Of a stretch of 64,000 nucleotides of DNA, positions 23,395 to 34,141 are shown in pieces. Position 1 is the stretch's first letter. Every line of letters begins with the position of its first letter. The stretch is from assembly GCF_000143535.2 (NCBI RefSeq), contig NC_037316.1, forward strand, positions 1,302,001-1,366,000. Reading direction: 5' to 3'. A program made the translations under genes and the position numbers. Under the pieces are notes generated by a model. It made no database searches, had not been told where the DNA came from, and saw only the letters and a list, made by a program, of their open reading frames with translations. Source of the stretch: Botrytis cinerea B05.10 (taxonomy: Eukaryota > Ascomycota > Leotiomycetes > Helotiales > Sclerotiniaceae).

Positions 23395-24381
23395 ATGGCA
23401 CCACCAATGTTGAACGGTATGGATTCCAGCGACTCTGCAACAAGTCCTGCAGAACGCTATACCACTCCTACTACTTTATATTCATGGAGAGTGAGTTTAC
23501 TCGGCTGACATCCTTGTATGAAACTATCTAACTTGGTCTAGCCTCCGTCGCCGCCCCATATCCACATACCACCCCTCTCCGGTCTAGATACTTCAATCAC
23601 TTTATCAAAATATCGCGGACTAGATGATGAACAAGAGACTCGAGAAATATTGAGTGTGATTACACAAGGACAAAACGTAGCCGTGGAAAAACCGGATTGG
23701 AAATATGAAATGCGACGCCATATTCAAGCAATCTTATCCTTCCTTTATCTCGGACCATCCTCTGGTGCGAGAGATATCGAAACTCTGAGACAAGAAGGAA
23801 TCACAATGTTACTCGTAATTAGAGATACCAAGACAGCATTAGCAAGAATCTTGAGTGGTGCAAAGGTAGCACAGCAATTAGGGATTGAAGCCGGTGCCAT
23901 TGATGTCAGCGGTAACATGGAACTCATTGCCGCGTTTCCAAAAGCCATACAGACCATAAATGATCATCTCATCCGTGTATTCAGACACCGGAATCCTCAA
24001 GGAGTAAACAGCCAAACTTTGGCTGCAACACCAAAAGTTCTTCTGTTCTGCGAATCTGGAAATGAGCGATCTGCTGCTGTTGCTGTAGCATACATCATGG
24101 CGACTTATGAACTAGGACTCATCGAAGCCATACAATATGTACAAAACCAGCGGTTCTGTATAGCTTTTGACGATGAGATGAAACATACTTTACTAAATTT
24201 CAATCAACTCCTGGAAGCCAGAAGAAGTGTCACCCAAACTCGACAGGCTGAGGCAACTGTATCACAAAAGTCAAAGAGACGACTTGAGCTGTATGATGAT
24301 GATGATGGCGATGTAGATATGGGCCAAGAGGACGATCGAGATAGATTTTCTGGGCGTACAAAGTTTGCTCCATTCATGTAA
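23395..24381 (+). CDS. Dual-specificity phosphatase-like protein with atypical FCX5R motif
   Basis: Exons 23395-23490 and 23542-24381 (51-nt intron) encode 311 residues. The fold is that of a dual-specificity/STYX-type phosphatase. ILSFLYLGPSSGARDIETL matches the start of DSP domains. The active-site loop reads LLFCESGNERSAAVAVAYI, with Cys202 and Arg208 in CX5R spacing. The histidine normally before the cysteine is phenylalanine, and the usual general-acid aspartate region is not obvious (IDVSGN is a candidate). The acidic, Asp-rich C-terminus (LYDDDDGDVDMGQEDD) is unusual. It may be a weak phosphatase or a phospho-binding pseudophosphatase; the sequence alone does not decide this. Confidence 0.8.
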
Positions 24382-27057
24382 TGGGGACAGCAATACACGG
24401 CGAGATTGATTTCATGATCTGTTGATTTAAGTTTTTGGGTGGACTGGCGTAAAGGTATTATAGGGTACTTATATTTGTCACATGGTAGGCGTTCATCGAT
24501 ACCCCAAGGCAAATGCTGAAGCAGTATATTTTACAGTATAAAACATGAATTTGAGTAGTAGTCTACGTTTCATTATTGTCGTGTTTAGTGTGCTTTAGCT
24601 GAAAAGATCTAAACAATTGAAGTGCTTGTCTCTAACAATTTACTTCCTAAATGGAACAGAAGTCAACGGAAATATTTTTATTCTACTTCCTCCTGCATCT
24701 AATCCATCCCCCTTCCCCCCACACACATCCGCATATAGTATTAAGATTATACGACGACCTCGACCATCCGGTTGCAACCATAGAAGTGGGCTTCTAATCG
24801 CGTTACCGATATCTACCATACCAATCCCTTTACTTGACCATTACGGCCAGTCTGACTAATTTGCCCCTTTTCTTAACAATCTCGACACAAGAAAGTGCGA
24901 ACTTGTCGATTCGGAAGAGGGCGTACGAAGAGAGTGGAGAAAATTTAAACTTAAAGGAGTTAAGCTTATCGATATGAGTAGGACAAAGTGATTAGAAGGA
25001 AAATCAAGTGAAGATATTTCAGTGATCCTTTTCTAGATTTTGAGAGTTAGACGTAGGGACAATGCTCCGTTTATATGGATTTGATGTACGAGTATGAGAG
25101 TGAGTCCTTGGCTTGGATGGCCTGCAACTGTTTGTGTGTTGGATAACTATCCGTGCAAAGTAAGGGGTTGTGTAGATGTATGCGATTCGGTTGGGGGTAT
25201 CCAACATGGAAGAGTTAAGAGTGAAGGCTCTAGTGATCCGAGCGGGTTGAGTAACTTTGATTTGTGGAGAGTCCGTCTATTCTAAGAAGTGGATATGTTT
25301 CATAGGAACAACTCGCAAGCGATACGATGCAGAATATTGGTTCTGGCTGTGAGGATAAAAATCGAGCAGATCCAATATCTCTTTCGCTAGGGAAATTCGT
25401 TTAAAGTCGACATGATTCAACGTTCCATCGAACTCTCTTCTTAATAATTTTCCACACACCGTCTTTGTACTCTTCGCTCACTGTCTTGCTTGTATCGGGA
25501 TTGAAAATATCGATATAGCCAAGGGAATGGATGTGTCGAAGTATGACTACGAGGAGAGATAGTGCTATGAGTGGGGGACTAGCTAGTTGCAGACTGAAGA
25601 GGATGAGTAATTTCATGTTCGTGGTGGTTTATTATTTGTGATGTAGGAGGTCGAGGGAAAGGGTAGAAAACATGGACATGAAGATAAGGTGGAGGTTTGA
25701 GGCTCTCGTGTTCTCTTCTCTCCTTGGTGTCCTTTTCAATGTTTACCGTTGAAATTATGAAATCGGGTTTAAACATGTATTGCTGCGATGCACGCGACGG
25801 GATCAGATGGAGTTGCGTAATTCTCCCAGACGAGTACCCACGTCGGACCTCGTCTAATTCTATACTCCTATCATCATTGAGCAGATACATGTATATGAAC
25901 CCTTTTAAAACTCCGGGAACTCGGAGAAGCGGAGCGATTACGTCTTCTCCTCGTCGGGAAGCTTCATGAATTTTCTTCCTTCTTAAAGAGGAATTGCGAA
26001 AATGACTTTGGGGTCTTGTTCTTTCTTTTGACTTCATCATTATGGAGTTCTACACTACTTTTCAAATATTAATCTCGAAGAATAGATCACTATCTGTGCA
26101 GAGCCTTAATACTATACCGGTCGCGTGCGTCAGCTTTCTGGTATATTTTCCGTAACTCCTTTGGTGGTTCCGGATGGCGATGTTAGTTAGACTGGCTTTT
26201 AGTTGTGTAACTAGGGACTATTTCTGCGATCGATTGTTTGTCTTATTCAATTAGTATGATTTCGGAAATATCTTTCATGCAAGTAGTTAAAGAGGGAGAC
26301 ATGGATGCATGAACTCAATCTTAATGAGATACTGGCCGTATGGAAGTGACTGCTGATGCGCTGTGTTTGTCCACATCAACGACACAAGATAATAATACAG
26401 GCAATAAATTGTTGACCAAATATCTAGATTCAGTCTACGGCAATTACTCACTGAACTTGGCGATAGCCTCAAAGAGTCAGTATTGAAGAAGTTTTCTGAA
26501 AAAGAAAAAGAAATAGTAGAGGGGAGAATAATTCGGCTCTGTTTTAATTTGTGCAACAAGAAGAATGATTACTATTCCCTTCCAATAACTCATCAGCCTT
26601 GGATACAACCTCGCTTGCAGGGAAATTTTATTCCACCATACTTTCGATGACTACTTATCCTTGGTATATGCTGGACAATGACAGTGCATGTAACAGATTT
26701 ATTCGAGAGGTTTATACAAACTTGATATATGAAAGTGCTTCAAAATGTACCATTTATGGCAACATGAGAGGTTATCATGTATCTCGAATGATATCCGAGG
26801 ACTGATCAGTAATCTAAATGAATTACTGAGCACCGGCATTGCGATTGTGTACTTTATGTACTCATTTTGTCTTGGCAAACGATTTTTGCGATGCAGTCAA
26901 TGAACAGGATGGTGAGGGTAAGATTTGGTATAAAGACTCGAGGAAGTTCGTACCCAAGTCTTTTTCAACACCATTGAGACACACTTCAACCTTGGGATAT
27001 CTCATCATTCCATACGTCCATTACAAAATTCCACACCAAGCATTATCATCTTTCAAA
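24382..27057. other. Long intergenic region with only weak open frames
   Basis: About 2.7 kb separate the phosphatase-like gene from the decayed flavin-reductase-like gene. Short open frames occur on both strands. The only one with some character is a 71-codon frame at 25401-25616 (minus), listed separately. I see no RNA gene or mobile element. Confidence 0.5.
25401..25616 (-). CDS. Weak small membrane/secreted ORF, hypothetical
   Basis: This 71-residue frame begins with an ATG followed by a hydrophobic N-terminus (LLILFSLQLASPPLIALSLL and on to VVIL) and a charged C-terminus. It could be a signal anchor peptide or chance. A second open frame overlaps its 3' end in another phase (to 25277), which raises the option of a spliced or frameshifted small gene. 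There is no family match in my knowledge. Confidence 0.22.
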   Translation of the reverse strand: MKLLILFSLQLASPPLIALSLLVVILRHIHSLGYIDIFNPDTSKTVSEEYKDGVWKIIKKRVRWNVESCRL

Positions 27058-28091
27058 ATGTCTCGACCGGATATCTTCTACCAACCTCCGAAAGGAGAAA
27101 GCTCTGGGCTGCCTCATGATCCCTTCAAATCTTTCGTTATCCCACGTCCCATTGGCTGGGTAAGCATATAATTTTGATATTCTCTTTCACTCAAGAACCT
27201 CCGCGCTCTATGTTTCAGTCCATCTTCTTCGGAACTTTTCTCTGGTGTTTCTTATTCCATTCCTACCCCCTTTCCTTTTGTATCTAACCGAAAATATTCA
27301 GATTTCTACGACCTCCAAAAGCGGTCAGGATAATCTCGCCCCTTTCTCACAATTCAACAATGTATCTTTTGACCCTACAACTATCATGTTCATTGGCCAT
27401 CAATCCGTCTACAAACGTCAAAGTAAAGATTCTGTCAATAACGCTAAAGATACTGGGGAATTTGTTTGAAACATGGCTATGTATGCTTATACATTCATCC
27501 CTTGTTCTCCGGGTCTCCCCTCTATATCGTTCTCCCTCAATAACAGACCCCAGTTATGACCTCCGAGATTCTGTTAATGCCACCGCTCTCGAATCATGGG
27601 ATGACGAATTTCCTCTCACAAAAGTAACAAAGGTCCCCAGTAAAGTAGTAAACCCTCCCCGCGTGGCCGAGTCCCCGGCTCAATTTGAGTGTAAAGTCCA
27701 TTCTATCCTCCGAATCAACGGAGATTCTTTGGTGGGCCATAGTAATATTGTTATTGGAAGAGTGGTGGGAATTCATATCAGGGGTGACTTCATTACAGGC
27801 GATGGGTGAGTGGGGTTTTCCCTCTTGGTTCTGTTCTTGAAAAGATCCGCAAGATGACTGATGAATAATTAGCTTTTCGATGTTTTAAAGGCGGCTCCAC
27901 TGGCTAAACTCGGTTACCATCAATACACGGCGATTAATAATATTTTTAATATGGATATGCCATTTATGCCAGATGATCATGTTGGTAATACACTGGAAGG
28001 TGTGGTCCCCAAGGATGTAGATGAAGATGATGCGATGAAGAACGGCAGTGAGGTGGAGAAGAGGGGCAGCTTTAAAGCCGAGATTCATTAA
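27058..28091 (+). pseudogene. Flavin reductase-like (FMN-binding) gene with nonsense and frameshift lesions
   Basis: The product resembles the flavin reductase-like FMN-binding family (PF01613 type): PHDPFKSFVIPRPIGWISTTS, then NLAPFSQFNNVSFDPTTIMF, NAKDTGEFV and VVGIHIRGDFITGDG. Exons fit as 27058-27159, 27302-27480, 27554-27805 and 27873-28091. Two lesions are visible. In exon 2 the codon after GEFV is TGA (27467-27469) where the family usually has a sense codon, with the frame resuming as NMA. At the last junction the perfect GTGAGT donor at 27806 gives phase 2, while the acceptor before 27873 needs phase 0 to continue as DVLKAAPLAKLGY. Otherwise the frame is well preserved, so loss is recent, or the sequence has errors. 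If translated it would stop after about 89 residues. Confidence 0.72.
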
Positions 28092-29528
28092 TTTCCGCAG
28101 TCGCAGATGTTAGGGCGAATCTATAAAGGCATATAAGATATGAAAAGAAAGATGGTGGAGGTGGGTATTGGTGAATTATTGCGATATAGTCAATCGTGGA
28201 GCTGTTTATTTGAAGGCCATTCTCTTTTTATACACGTCTCCTAGTTTTTCTATATGATTCGTGTAAAGAATTTGATTAGACGTCGTAGAATCTACTTATG
28301 ATATCAAAAGTAATGTACTCACAATCAAATCGAGAAAATCATATCTGAAGCGCAATCTATAAGCATGTTACTGTAGACAAACCGGATAAATCTGACGCTT
28401 GACTTAAGTTCAACGTCTATTTGAAATAGGATAATTTAGATCTCACATGGGGCACGATATGAAAGTAAAGTTAGCTGCACATTTCAATCCTATGCGACGA
28501 CGTCACCATACCATCATCGTAGACATAGAACGCTAAGCTTTTCAATGTAAAAACTTATCTCTTGAAGATCATAGGTTATTCCAAAGTCTAAAGATAGATA
28601 TCTTGAAAATTTGAATTTGAATCCATTTTCGTGTTATACTCAATCCTATCAATATCCGGTGTGGAAGATGACCGTTTCTATTTAGAGTTGAAGAAACAGT
28701 CTAATCCCAAATTATGAATGCAATTTATAAGTTTCAAATTGGTCAGCCAAAGACTACGATTAATCTTCGAGAATGATTGAAGTTGTCTAGATGATTCTGG
28801 AATAACTTGTAAGTGATAAAGAAGAGATAGTGGGAGAACTAGAAATAGAATATCTTACTACTCAGATACTTGTCAGGATGTAGCCTGTATTATTTATCTT
28901 ATAGATGTGCAACATTTGCTTCTTGTAGACTCGGAATTGGCAAGTAATTGAAACTGGCCTTGATCACAGCAGACAGAAGAATATTGGTCTGGAATCTTAA
29001 TCATGGTTTGAAGACTTGAAAGCAACAGTTCGTAGATTTGTTAGGATGAGGCCGGTAATTTAGAGCTATTAGATGTACGACATTTTGACTTAACACTTTT
29101 GGGCAGTCAATAAATCTGAGGCTAATCAAATTGGCCGAAGCTAACAGAGAGAAGTTTCACCTCTATAATTTGCATCTTGAAGAGATAGTTATAATTGTTA
29201 TTCAAAAGACTGCATTATGTAACTATGAATAGGTAACAATGAAAGGGACTCATATTGGCCGCCTAGTCAGTTTCGAGCTTCAGCCATCCAGCTTCAGTGT
29301 TCAATCTTTCTCTTTTCCCTACCACCTGGAACCATCGCAAACATATTATTACCGCCAACTCGAGAAACTGCCAGGTATGCAAGTTACCAACGCGCAAAGA
29401 ATTGCCGGATTCAGCATCATAATTCGACAGACCCCGTTGGTCAGACGGATTCTTTGGCTTATATAAAAACCTAGACGCATAAGCTTACTGCATAAGTATA
29501 GGATTGTCAGTCAAACCGCACATCTTAA
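28092..29528. other. AT-rich intergenic region
   Basis: About 1.4 kb of AT-rich sequence without a plausible gene. It may include the 3' UTR of the minus-strand gene that ends at 29529. No repeat family is recognised. Confidence 0.6.
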
Positions 29529-30632
29529 TCAAACTCTTCTGGAAATCGAGCAGAGTTCCATTTCCCAATGTTCTTCTTCATTTTCTTCTTCCTGTGAAAA
29601 TAGGCTGTCCCAGCGTTCTTCCCAATGAAATACCCATGAACCATGCTTCATGGCAGCCGTCTTCACCACATCCTTAATGAAGATCAAAGCATCACGATCT
29701 GGTAATTGGTCCCAAGCGGGGATTCCTTTATATCGAGCTGGTTTTCCTATCAAGTCCACCCCCAAGTATATCTCTTCAAGATTCTGATGCTGCAACACCG
29801 TTTTGAACGAATTGTATATAGTTTTAAGCCATCCATCTGTCTTAATTCCAACATCCAGGGGGGAATCTGGGACACATACACCGTCAAACTCAGTGAACAT
29901 AACCGATAAAACTTGCAGATTAACGAAGCTTTCTTTTGTGGCAATCATCATAGCCTCAAAGTAAGTGAGGTCTGCATGTGTAAATTCTGTTTTTCTGAAG
30001 TAAACGACAAGGCGGGCCAGAATAGTAAGCTTAGTTATGCAGTTGACATAATGCCGGGGGGTCCAAGAAAGAAAAGTTTGTATTCCATCAGGTGAAGGCT
30101 CAAGTTCCGGCTTCTGATCCCATCTGGGACTTCCAATAGCAAAATTAGTATTGGTATAAAAGTACTCAGCAGCATCATGACGAATCGCCTTGCTCACTCT
30201 GAGAATAGCATGAGAATAGTTTGACGGCTTGTGCCTCTTTTTATAGGCAGAAGAAAGAGGTGATCTAATTAGTATCGGTGTTTTCCCGACGATTGAAAGG
30301 TGACGGTATGTCATCCAACGAACATTGAATGGCAGCCCCAAGAACAAATCTTCCCATTTTGTACTTTCAGGATTTAGTGGTGGTGGAAAGAGACATTGTG
30401 GTGGATCTTTGAAGGGCTGAACAATTTGTGGTAAATGACTGGTGCTCCTGTCGACTCTGCACTTTCTTCTCTTAACTGCAGTTTGTCTCGAATCTTCTTG
30501 TTTGATTCTATTAAAATAGATTGGGTGTTCTGGCCTAATGGTACAACGTTTCCCATCAATAATGAATGTTAAATCATCTATTCTAGCAAACTTTTCTCTC
30601 TGTTTGAACGAGGGAGTAGGCACAAGCGGCAT
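29529..30632 (-). CDS. DUF7730/F-box-like fungal protein, copy 1
   Basis: A single exon encodes 367 residues from the first ATG (30632). The basic N-terminus is followed by the pattern seen in large fungal DUF7730-type families: a short helix about the domain start (FLGLPFNVRWMTYRHLSIVG), then ILRVSKAIRHDAAEYFYTNTNF, and a leucine-rich region (NCITKLTILARLVVYF, LEEIYLGVDLIG). The C-terminus is acidic. The canonical LPxEIR(Q)xIY start is diverged here (LPFNVRWMTY). It is adjacent to and same-strand with a second member at 31295-32338; both share the KAIxHDAAxYFY and FxxxxPRxYVxCIxxLTIL patterns. Molecular function in this family is unknown; F-box-like protein interaction is only an analogy. 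Confidence 0.75.
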   Translation of the reverse strand: MPLVPTPSFKQREKFARIDDLTFIIDGKRCTIRPEHPIYFNRIKQEDSRQTAVKRRKCRVDRSTSHLPQIVQPFKDPPQCLFPPPLNPESTKWEDLFLGLPFNVRWMTYRHLSIVGKTPILIRSPLSSAYKKRHKPSNYSHAILRVSKAIRHDAAEYFYTNTNFAIGSPRWDQKPELEPSPDGIQTFLSWTPRHYVNCITKLTILARLVVYFRKTEFTHADLTYFEAMMIATKESFVNLQVLSVMFTEFDGVCVPDSPLDVGIKTDGWLKTIYNSFKTVLQHQNLEEIYLGVDLIGKPARYKGIPAWDQLPDRDALIFIKDVVKTAAMKHGSWVFHWEERWDSLFSQEEENEEEHWEMELCSISRRV

Positions 30633-31294
30633 TGAAAAGATGTCTGGTCCAGCCAAAGAATTCGTTGAACGGCTGTTTGATGAGAATGAGGCCTTTAAAA
30701 ATACTACAATTACTCTCAAGAAGTGTTGATATTGATTGTTGACAAAATTTCGAAGAGAAGAATAATTTGTTTTTAAAGTGGTATGTAAATATCAAATGAA
30801 CTTGGGAATGAAACAACGGAAGAATCTAAATATATACTAATAAGAAGGTACACCTCTGCGCTTTCTCATTATGGAATATCAGATGCCATAGTAGTATTTA
30901 TACTCTTTATGATATGGGAGACTTTGAGTTCCCGAAATGCCATAAGTGCAAAATATATAGAATGTTCACAATTAGGGGAGTAGGCTAGTGGAATGTATGT
31001 ATTATTGACTATGTAGATTTGCTGTAGTGATCTAAATCTAAAGCCTGAAGTGGAAGATATTATATATGCACATAAGTTGCACTTGCCATATCTTTCCAAC
31101 ATAGAATAAGATAGGTAGAACGAGACTTAATAGGCAAGTGCATGCTGAAAGGCCAGAAAATCGTTTGATCAACCTTGCAGTTACATGTTTCTCTCACCGT
31201 ACCTTCCATCCGTGCAGATGTTCAATCATAACTATTTCGGTACCTCTCAAGCTATTCAGAGACACAGAAGAATATAATCAAATCTTTTATAATC
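30633..31294. other. Spacer between the two DUF7730-like genes
   Basis: This is the upstream region of copy 1 and the 3' flank of copy 2. It contains one copy of a ~140-bp duplicated segment (30962-31102). Confidence 0.6.
30962..31102. repeat. Upstream direct repeat, copy A
   Basis: About 140 bases closely match 32996-33134 in the same orientation. Shared blocks include GGGAGTAGGCTA, TATTGACTATGTAGA and GAAGTGGAAGATATTATATA, ending in TTTCCAAC. It lies upstream of DUF7730-like copy 1. Confidence 0.85.
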
Positions 31295-32338
31295 TCAAAT
31301 TTTCTTTTGCTCTTCTTGGAATATGGAACCAAAATCCCCTTTCAAACTCGCACAGTTTGTTTGGGCCCTTGTCATTACTCCAACCCGAACAATCTCTATT
31401 CCATGATCTTCAGTGGGCTCCCAATCACCATCCTGATTCTTCATAGCTCTTTCCATTGCGGCATTAATAATGCGAAAAATGAAACCACCGCGGCTCCATG
31501 GGTGGTGCTTGGGACAAAACAGATATGAACGTGAATCGTCATTTAGATCCATCCTAAGGGTTGCCCTTTCGAGATTTTCACATTGGAACAGGTTGTGGAA
31601 TGATTTGAATAGACTTTCCTCCAATTTCCAAGGTTTAGGAGTATTCTGATAAGAATATGTAGGTTCTTTCTCACTATCTGCATCACTGAAGATGATATTG
31701 GCTACTCGTAGCCTGGAAAAGCGTCTGAGCGTGACAGCTGTCAAATACTGAAACTGTCTCACAACGCCACCAGAAACATAAGCTGTGGAAGTACTCCCAC
31801 GATAGGATATACTATCGCAAGGCCAGTATTCAGGATCAGTTGTAGCAAAAGAAATCAAAATGGTGAGTTCTTTGATGCATGAAACGTAGAATCGGGGCAC
31901 CCGAGTAAGAAAACATCTGAGTCCGTGGTTATTGGCCCGAGTAATCGATTTCTCAGTGTATGTGAAGGCGTCCAGGCGATGTAGGGCATCAACAGAAATT
32001 CTGATGACAAAATGATTATTCTCATAGAAATATAGCGCTGCGTCATGATGGATTGCCTTATTCACTTCGAGTAGAGCAGTAGCACCCTTTGGAGACTTGC
32101 GTTTTCTTCTTTCAGGATGTGAACGAGAAAGAGTGTCCAATGGTGATACGATTTCTATTCGGTTCTCTTTTACAAGTATGTATTTGTAGATGAGCTGTCG
32201 AATTTCCAAGGGCAAATCGAGAAGTCTGAGCTTGGATGTACTGTCTTCAGGTTTCTTGCGGAGTTTCGTTCCCTTTCGAGCGGTCTGCTTCGAGACGATT
32301 TGTTTGGCGGCGACTTGCTTGGCAAGATTTCTTGACAT
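31295..32338 (-). CDS. DUF7730/F-box-like fungal protein, copy 2
   Basis: A single exon encodes 347 residues from the ATG at 32338, which has A at -3; in-frame ATGs at 32404 and 32413 would add 22-25 residues. A basic, Lys/Arg-rich N-terminus precedes the typical domain start (LRLLDLPLEIRQLIYKYILV), then LLEVNKAIHHDAALYFYENN and RVPRFYVSCIKELTIL. The middle contains leucine-rich segments (TLRRFSRLRVANIIF). The C-terminal ~40 residues are hydrophilic. Architecture and shared motifs with 29529-30632 indicate that the two are tandem paralogs. Copy 2 keeps the canonical domain start while copy 1 has diverged. Biochemical function is unknown. Confidence 0.8.
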   Translation of the reverse strand: MSRNLAKQVAAKQIVSKQTARKGTKLRKKPEDSTSKLRLLDLPLEIRQLIYKYILVKENRIEIVSPLDTLSRSHPERRKRKSPKGATALLEVNKAIHHDAALYFYENNHFVIRISVDALHRLDAFTYTEKSITRANNHGLRCFLTRVPRFYVSCIKELTILISFATTDPEYWPCDSISYRGSTSTAYVSGGVVRQFQYLTAVTLRRFSRLRVANIIFSDADSEKEPTYSYQNTPKPWKLEESLFKSFHNLFQCENLERATLRMDLNDDSRSYLFCPKHHPWSRGGFIFRIINAAMERAMKNQDGDWEPTEDHGIEIVRVGVMTRAQTNCASLKGDFGSIFQEEQKKI

Positions 32339-32995
32339 AGTGATGGCTTTGTTGTGAGTGCTACACTTTTGAGGAATTTTTGATTGAATTTTTGATTGAA
32401 GCATGTGGATCATACGAGTGAAATGATTTATTCTTGAATAGACGGATGGAGTCTCGAAGCTCCTGACGTGAGGATGGAGCTAATAAAGTGCCTTGGATAG
32501 TTGTGGGGCAATTTTGGAGCTATCTATAACAAGGTTGAATAGGATCAAAGAATGACGTTTGTAAAGAGGGCTAAACGATAAATTGATTTTCTTAGGGAAT
32601 TATCACTTGTAGTGGTCGCTGTCGTCGTTGTCATGGATTATAATACATAGAGTTAGCAGAGAGTAGAGTAGTAGGGGAATATGAAGAGACAAAGAGAAGG
32701 GGAAAGAGAACAGACCATATCATTCTGATTTCGAAGGATCTTACTTACCGTCATCGATTGTGAAACTAATTCAATGAGCTAGGATTGACACTATTTCTAT
32801 GAGAGCAGAGACTTGTTAAAATCTCAAGGCTACGAATATCTTCAGAGTAGCAAGAGTAAGCGAATTGACACATGAAAATAAAATGAAAACTTTACTTCAA
32901 TTCTAGTAGTATAGTTTTAAGTATGGCTACTTCTAAGTATTACTAAAAGTCTGAATTTTTATATAACTAACAATATCCACATTTATTTATAGTTT

Positions 32996-33134
32996 ATGTT
33001 CACAATTAAGGGAGTAGGCTAATTAGTGGAATGCATGTAGTATTGACTATGTAGAATTGCTGTAATGTTCTAAGTATAGAAGTGGAAGATATTATATATG
33101 TGTATATCACGTGCACGTGCCATATTTTCCAACA
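32996..33134. repeat. Upstream direct repeat, copy B
   Basis: This matches 30962-31102 with small indels, in the same orientation and about 2.03 kb apart. It lies upstream of DUF7730-like copy 2, so the duplication included flanking DNA. Confidence 0.85.
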
Positions 33135-34008
33135 GTTTATGAGTTAGGTTTCGTGTAATAAATTCAAAGGAAAATTTCTGGATAGGAAGAGTATCTGTAG
33201 TGATTATCAATTGCTCCAGCATAAGAGTCAGGATTGTAGACGAAATTAGTTGAATGCTTCATTCTAGAATAGACAATCAATGATGATATCAACTTTTCAC
33301 TAGATCAGATATCTTCTCATGCTATTATGGCTCAATTCCAATGCAGTTTATCTCGTTCCTATGCAAAGAGAGGCTAAGGAGGCATCATTCTGACATGCGT
33401 TTGAATTTATCATGACCTATGAGTAAAAATGACTTATATGTAGAACTCGTAAAAGGACGAACGAGTGTGCGATCTTCGATTTCTAGAGATAATGTAGTAT
33501 ATATAGCCTAGAGCCATGACAACGTTGAAGCTGTGATGTCTAGTTTGGTCACGAGGTTGAGTGGTGATGTAAAGATTATACGCAGGTGTATGCCAAGCCC
33601 CTAAAGATCGCTTCGGAAGTATCTGCGCCACAGACCTCAAATAATTGTATCGGTCGGTATTACCTCGTGATTTCAAATCTACACTATCGAATTCCTGCCT
33701 GCGTGTATCTCATTACTCACAAAACGTGTTCTCACAATCTCCAATGCTTTCCCCACGCCCCACGTCAAAATAAACGGGCCGCGCAATCTGCCCGAAAGCT
33801 TGATTTCTTTCTGTCCTCTGAAATCGATCACTCTCCACTATTATATACATGCCGGCATTAGGATATCGTGCCTGGACTTGGCTACATGTGCTATCATGGC
33901 GGGGTACTATGTGATATGCATGGATGCTTAGAGTTGTACGTCAGCTCTTATTCAGGGCTTGTATGATGGGAGTAAGATAAGAAAAGGTAAGTGGATTGAT
34001 TGCTGATA

Positions 34009-34026
34009 GGGAAGGGAAGGGAAGGG
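34009..34026. repeat. GGGAA pentamer/hexamer repeat
   Basis: Three to four tandem units of GGGAAG lie about 120 bases upstream of the RNase start. It could be part of a promoter or simple sequence. Confidence 0.6.
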
Positions 34027-34141
34027 AGAGTATAAGTATTGTACCTCTCTTCAACTGCTATCTCTTCTTTGTCCATACTGTGTCTGTCTCAGTTCATCTG
34101 TATTCTGATATCTGCAAATCTGAATCTACTACTTTTCCACA

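Larger units (their letters stand above)
32339..34141. other. Long upstream/intergenic region
   Basis: About 1.8 kb of AT-rich DNA. It holds copy B of the ~140-bp repeat (32996-33134) and, close to 34000, a G-rich pentamer repeat and a CT-rich leader before the RNase gene. No supported coding sequence is seen. Confidence 0.55.

Noticed and set aside
25579..26040. 153-codon minus-strand frame
   Set aside because: It is rich in His/Pro/Arg without order, with no motif or clear start context; probably spurious.
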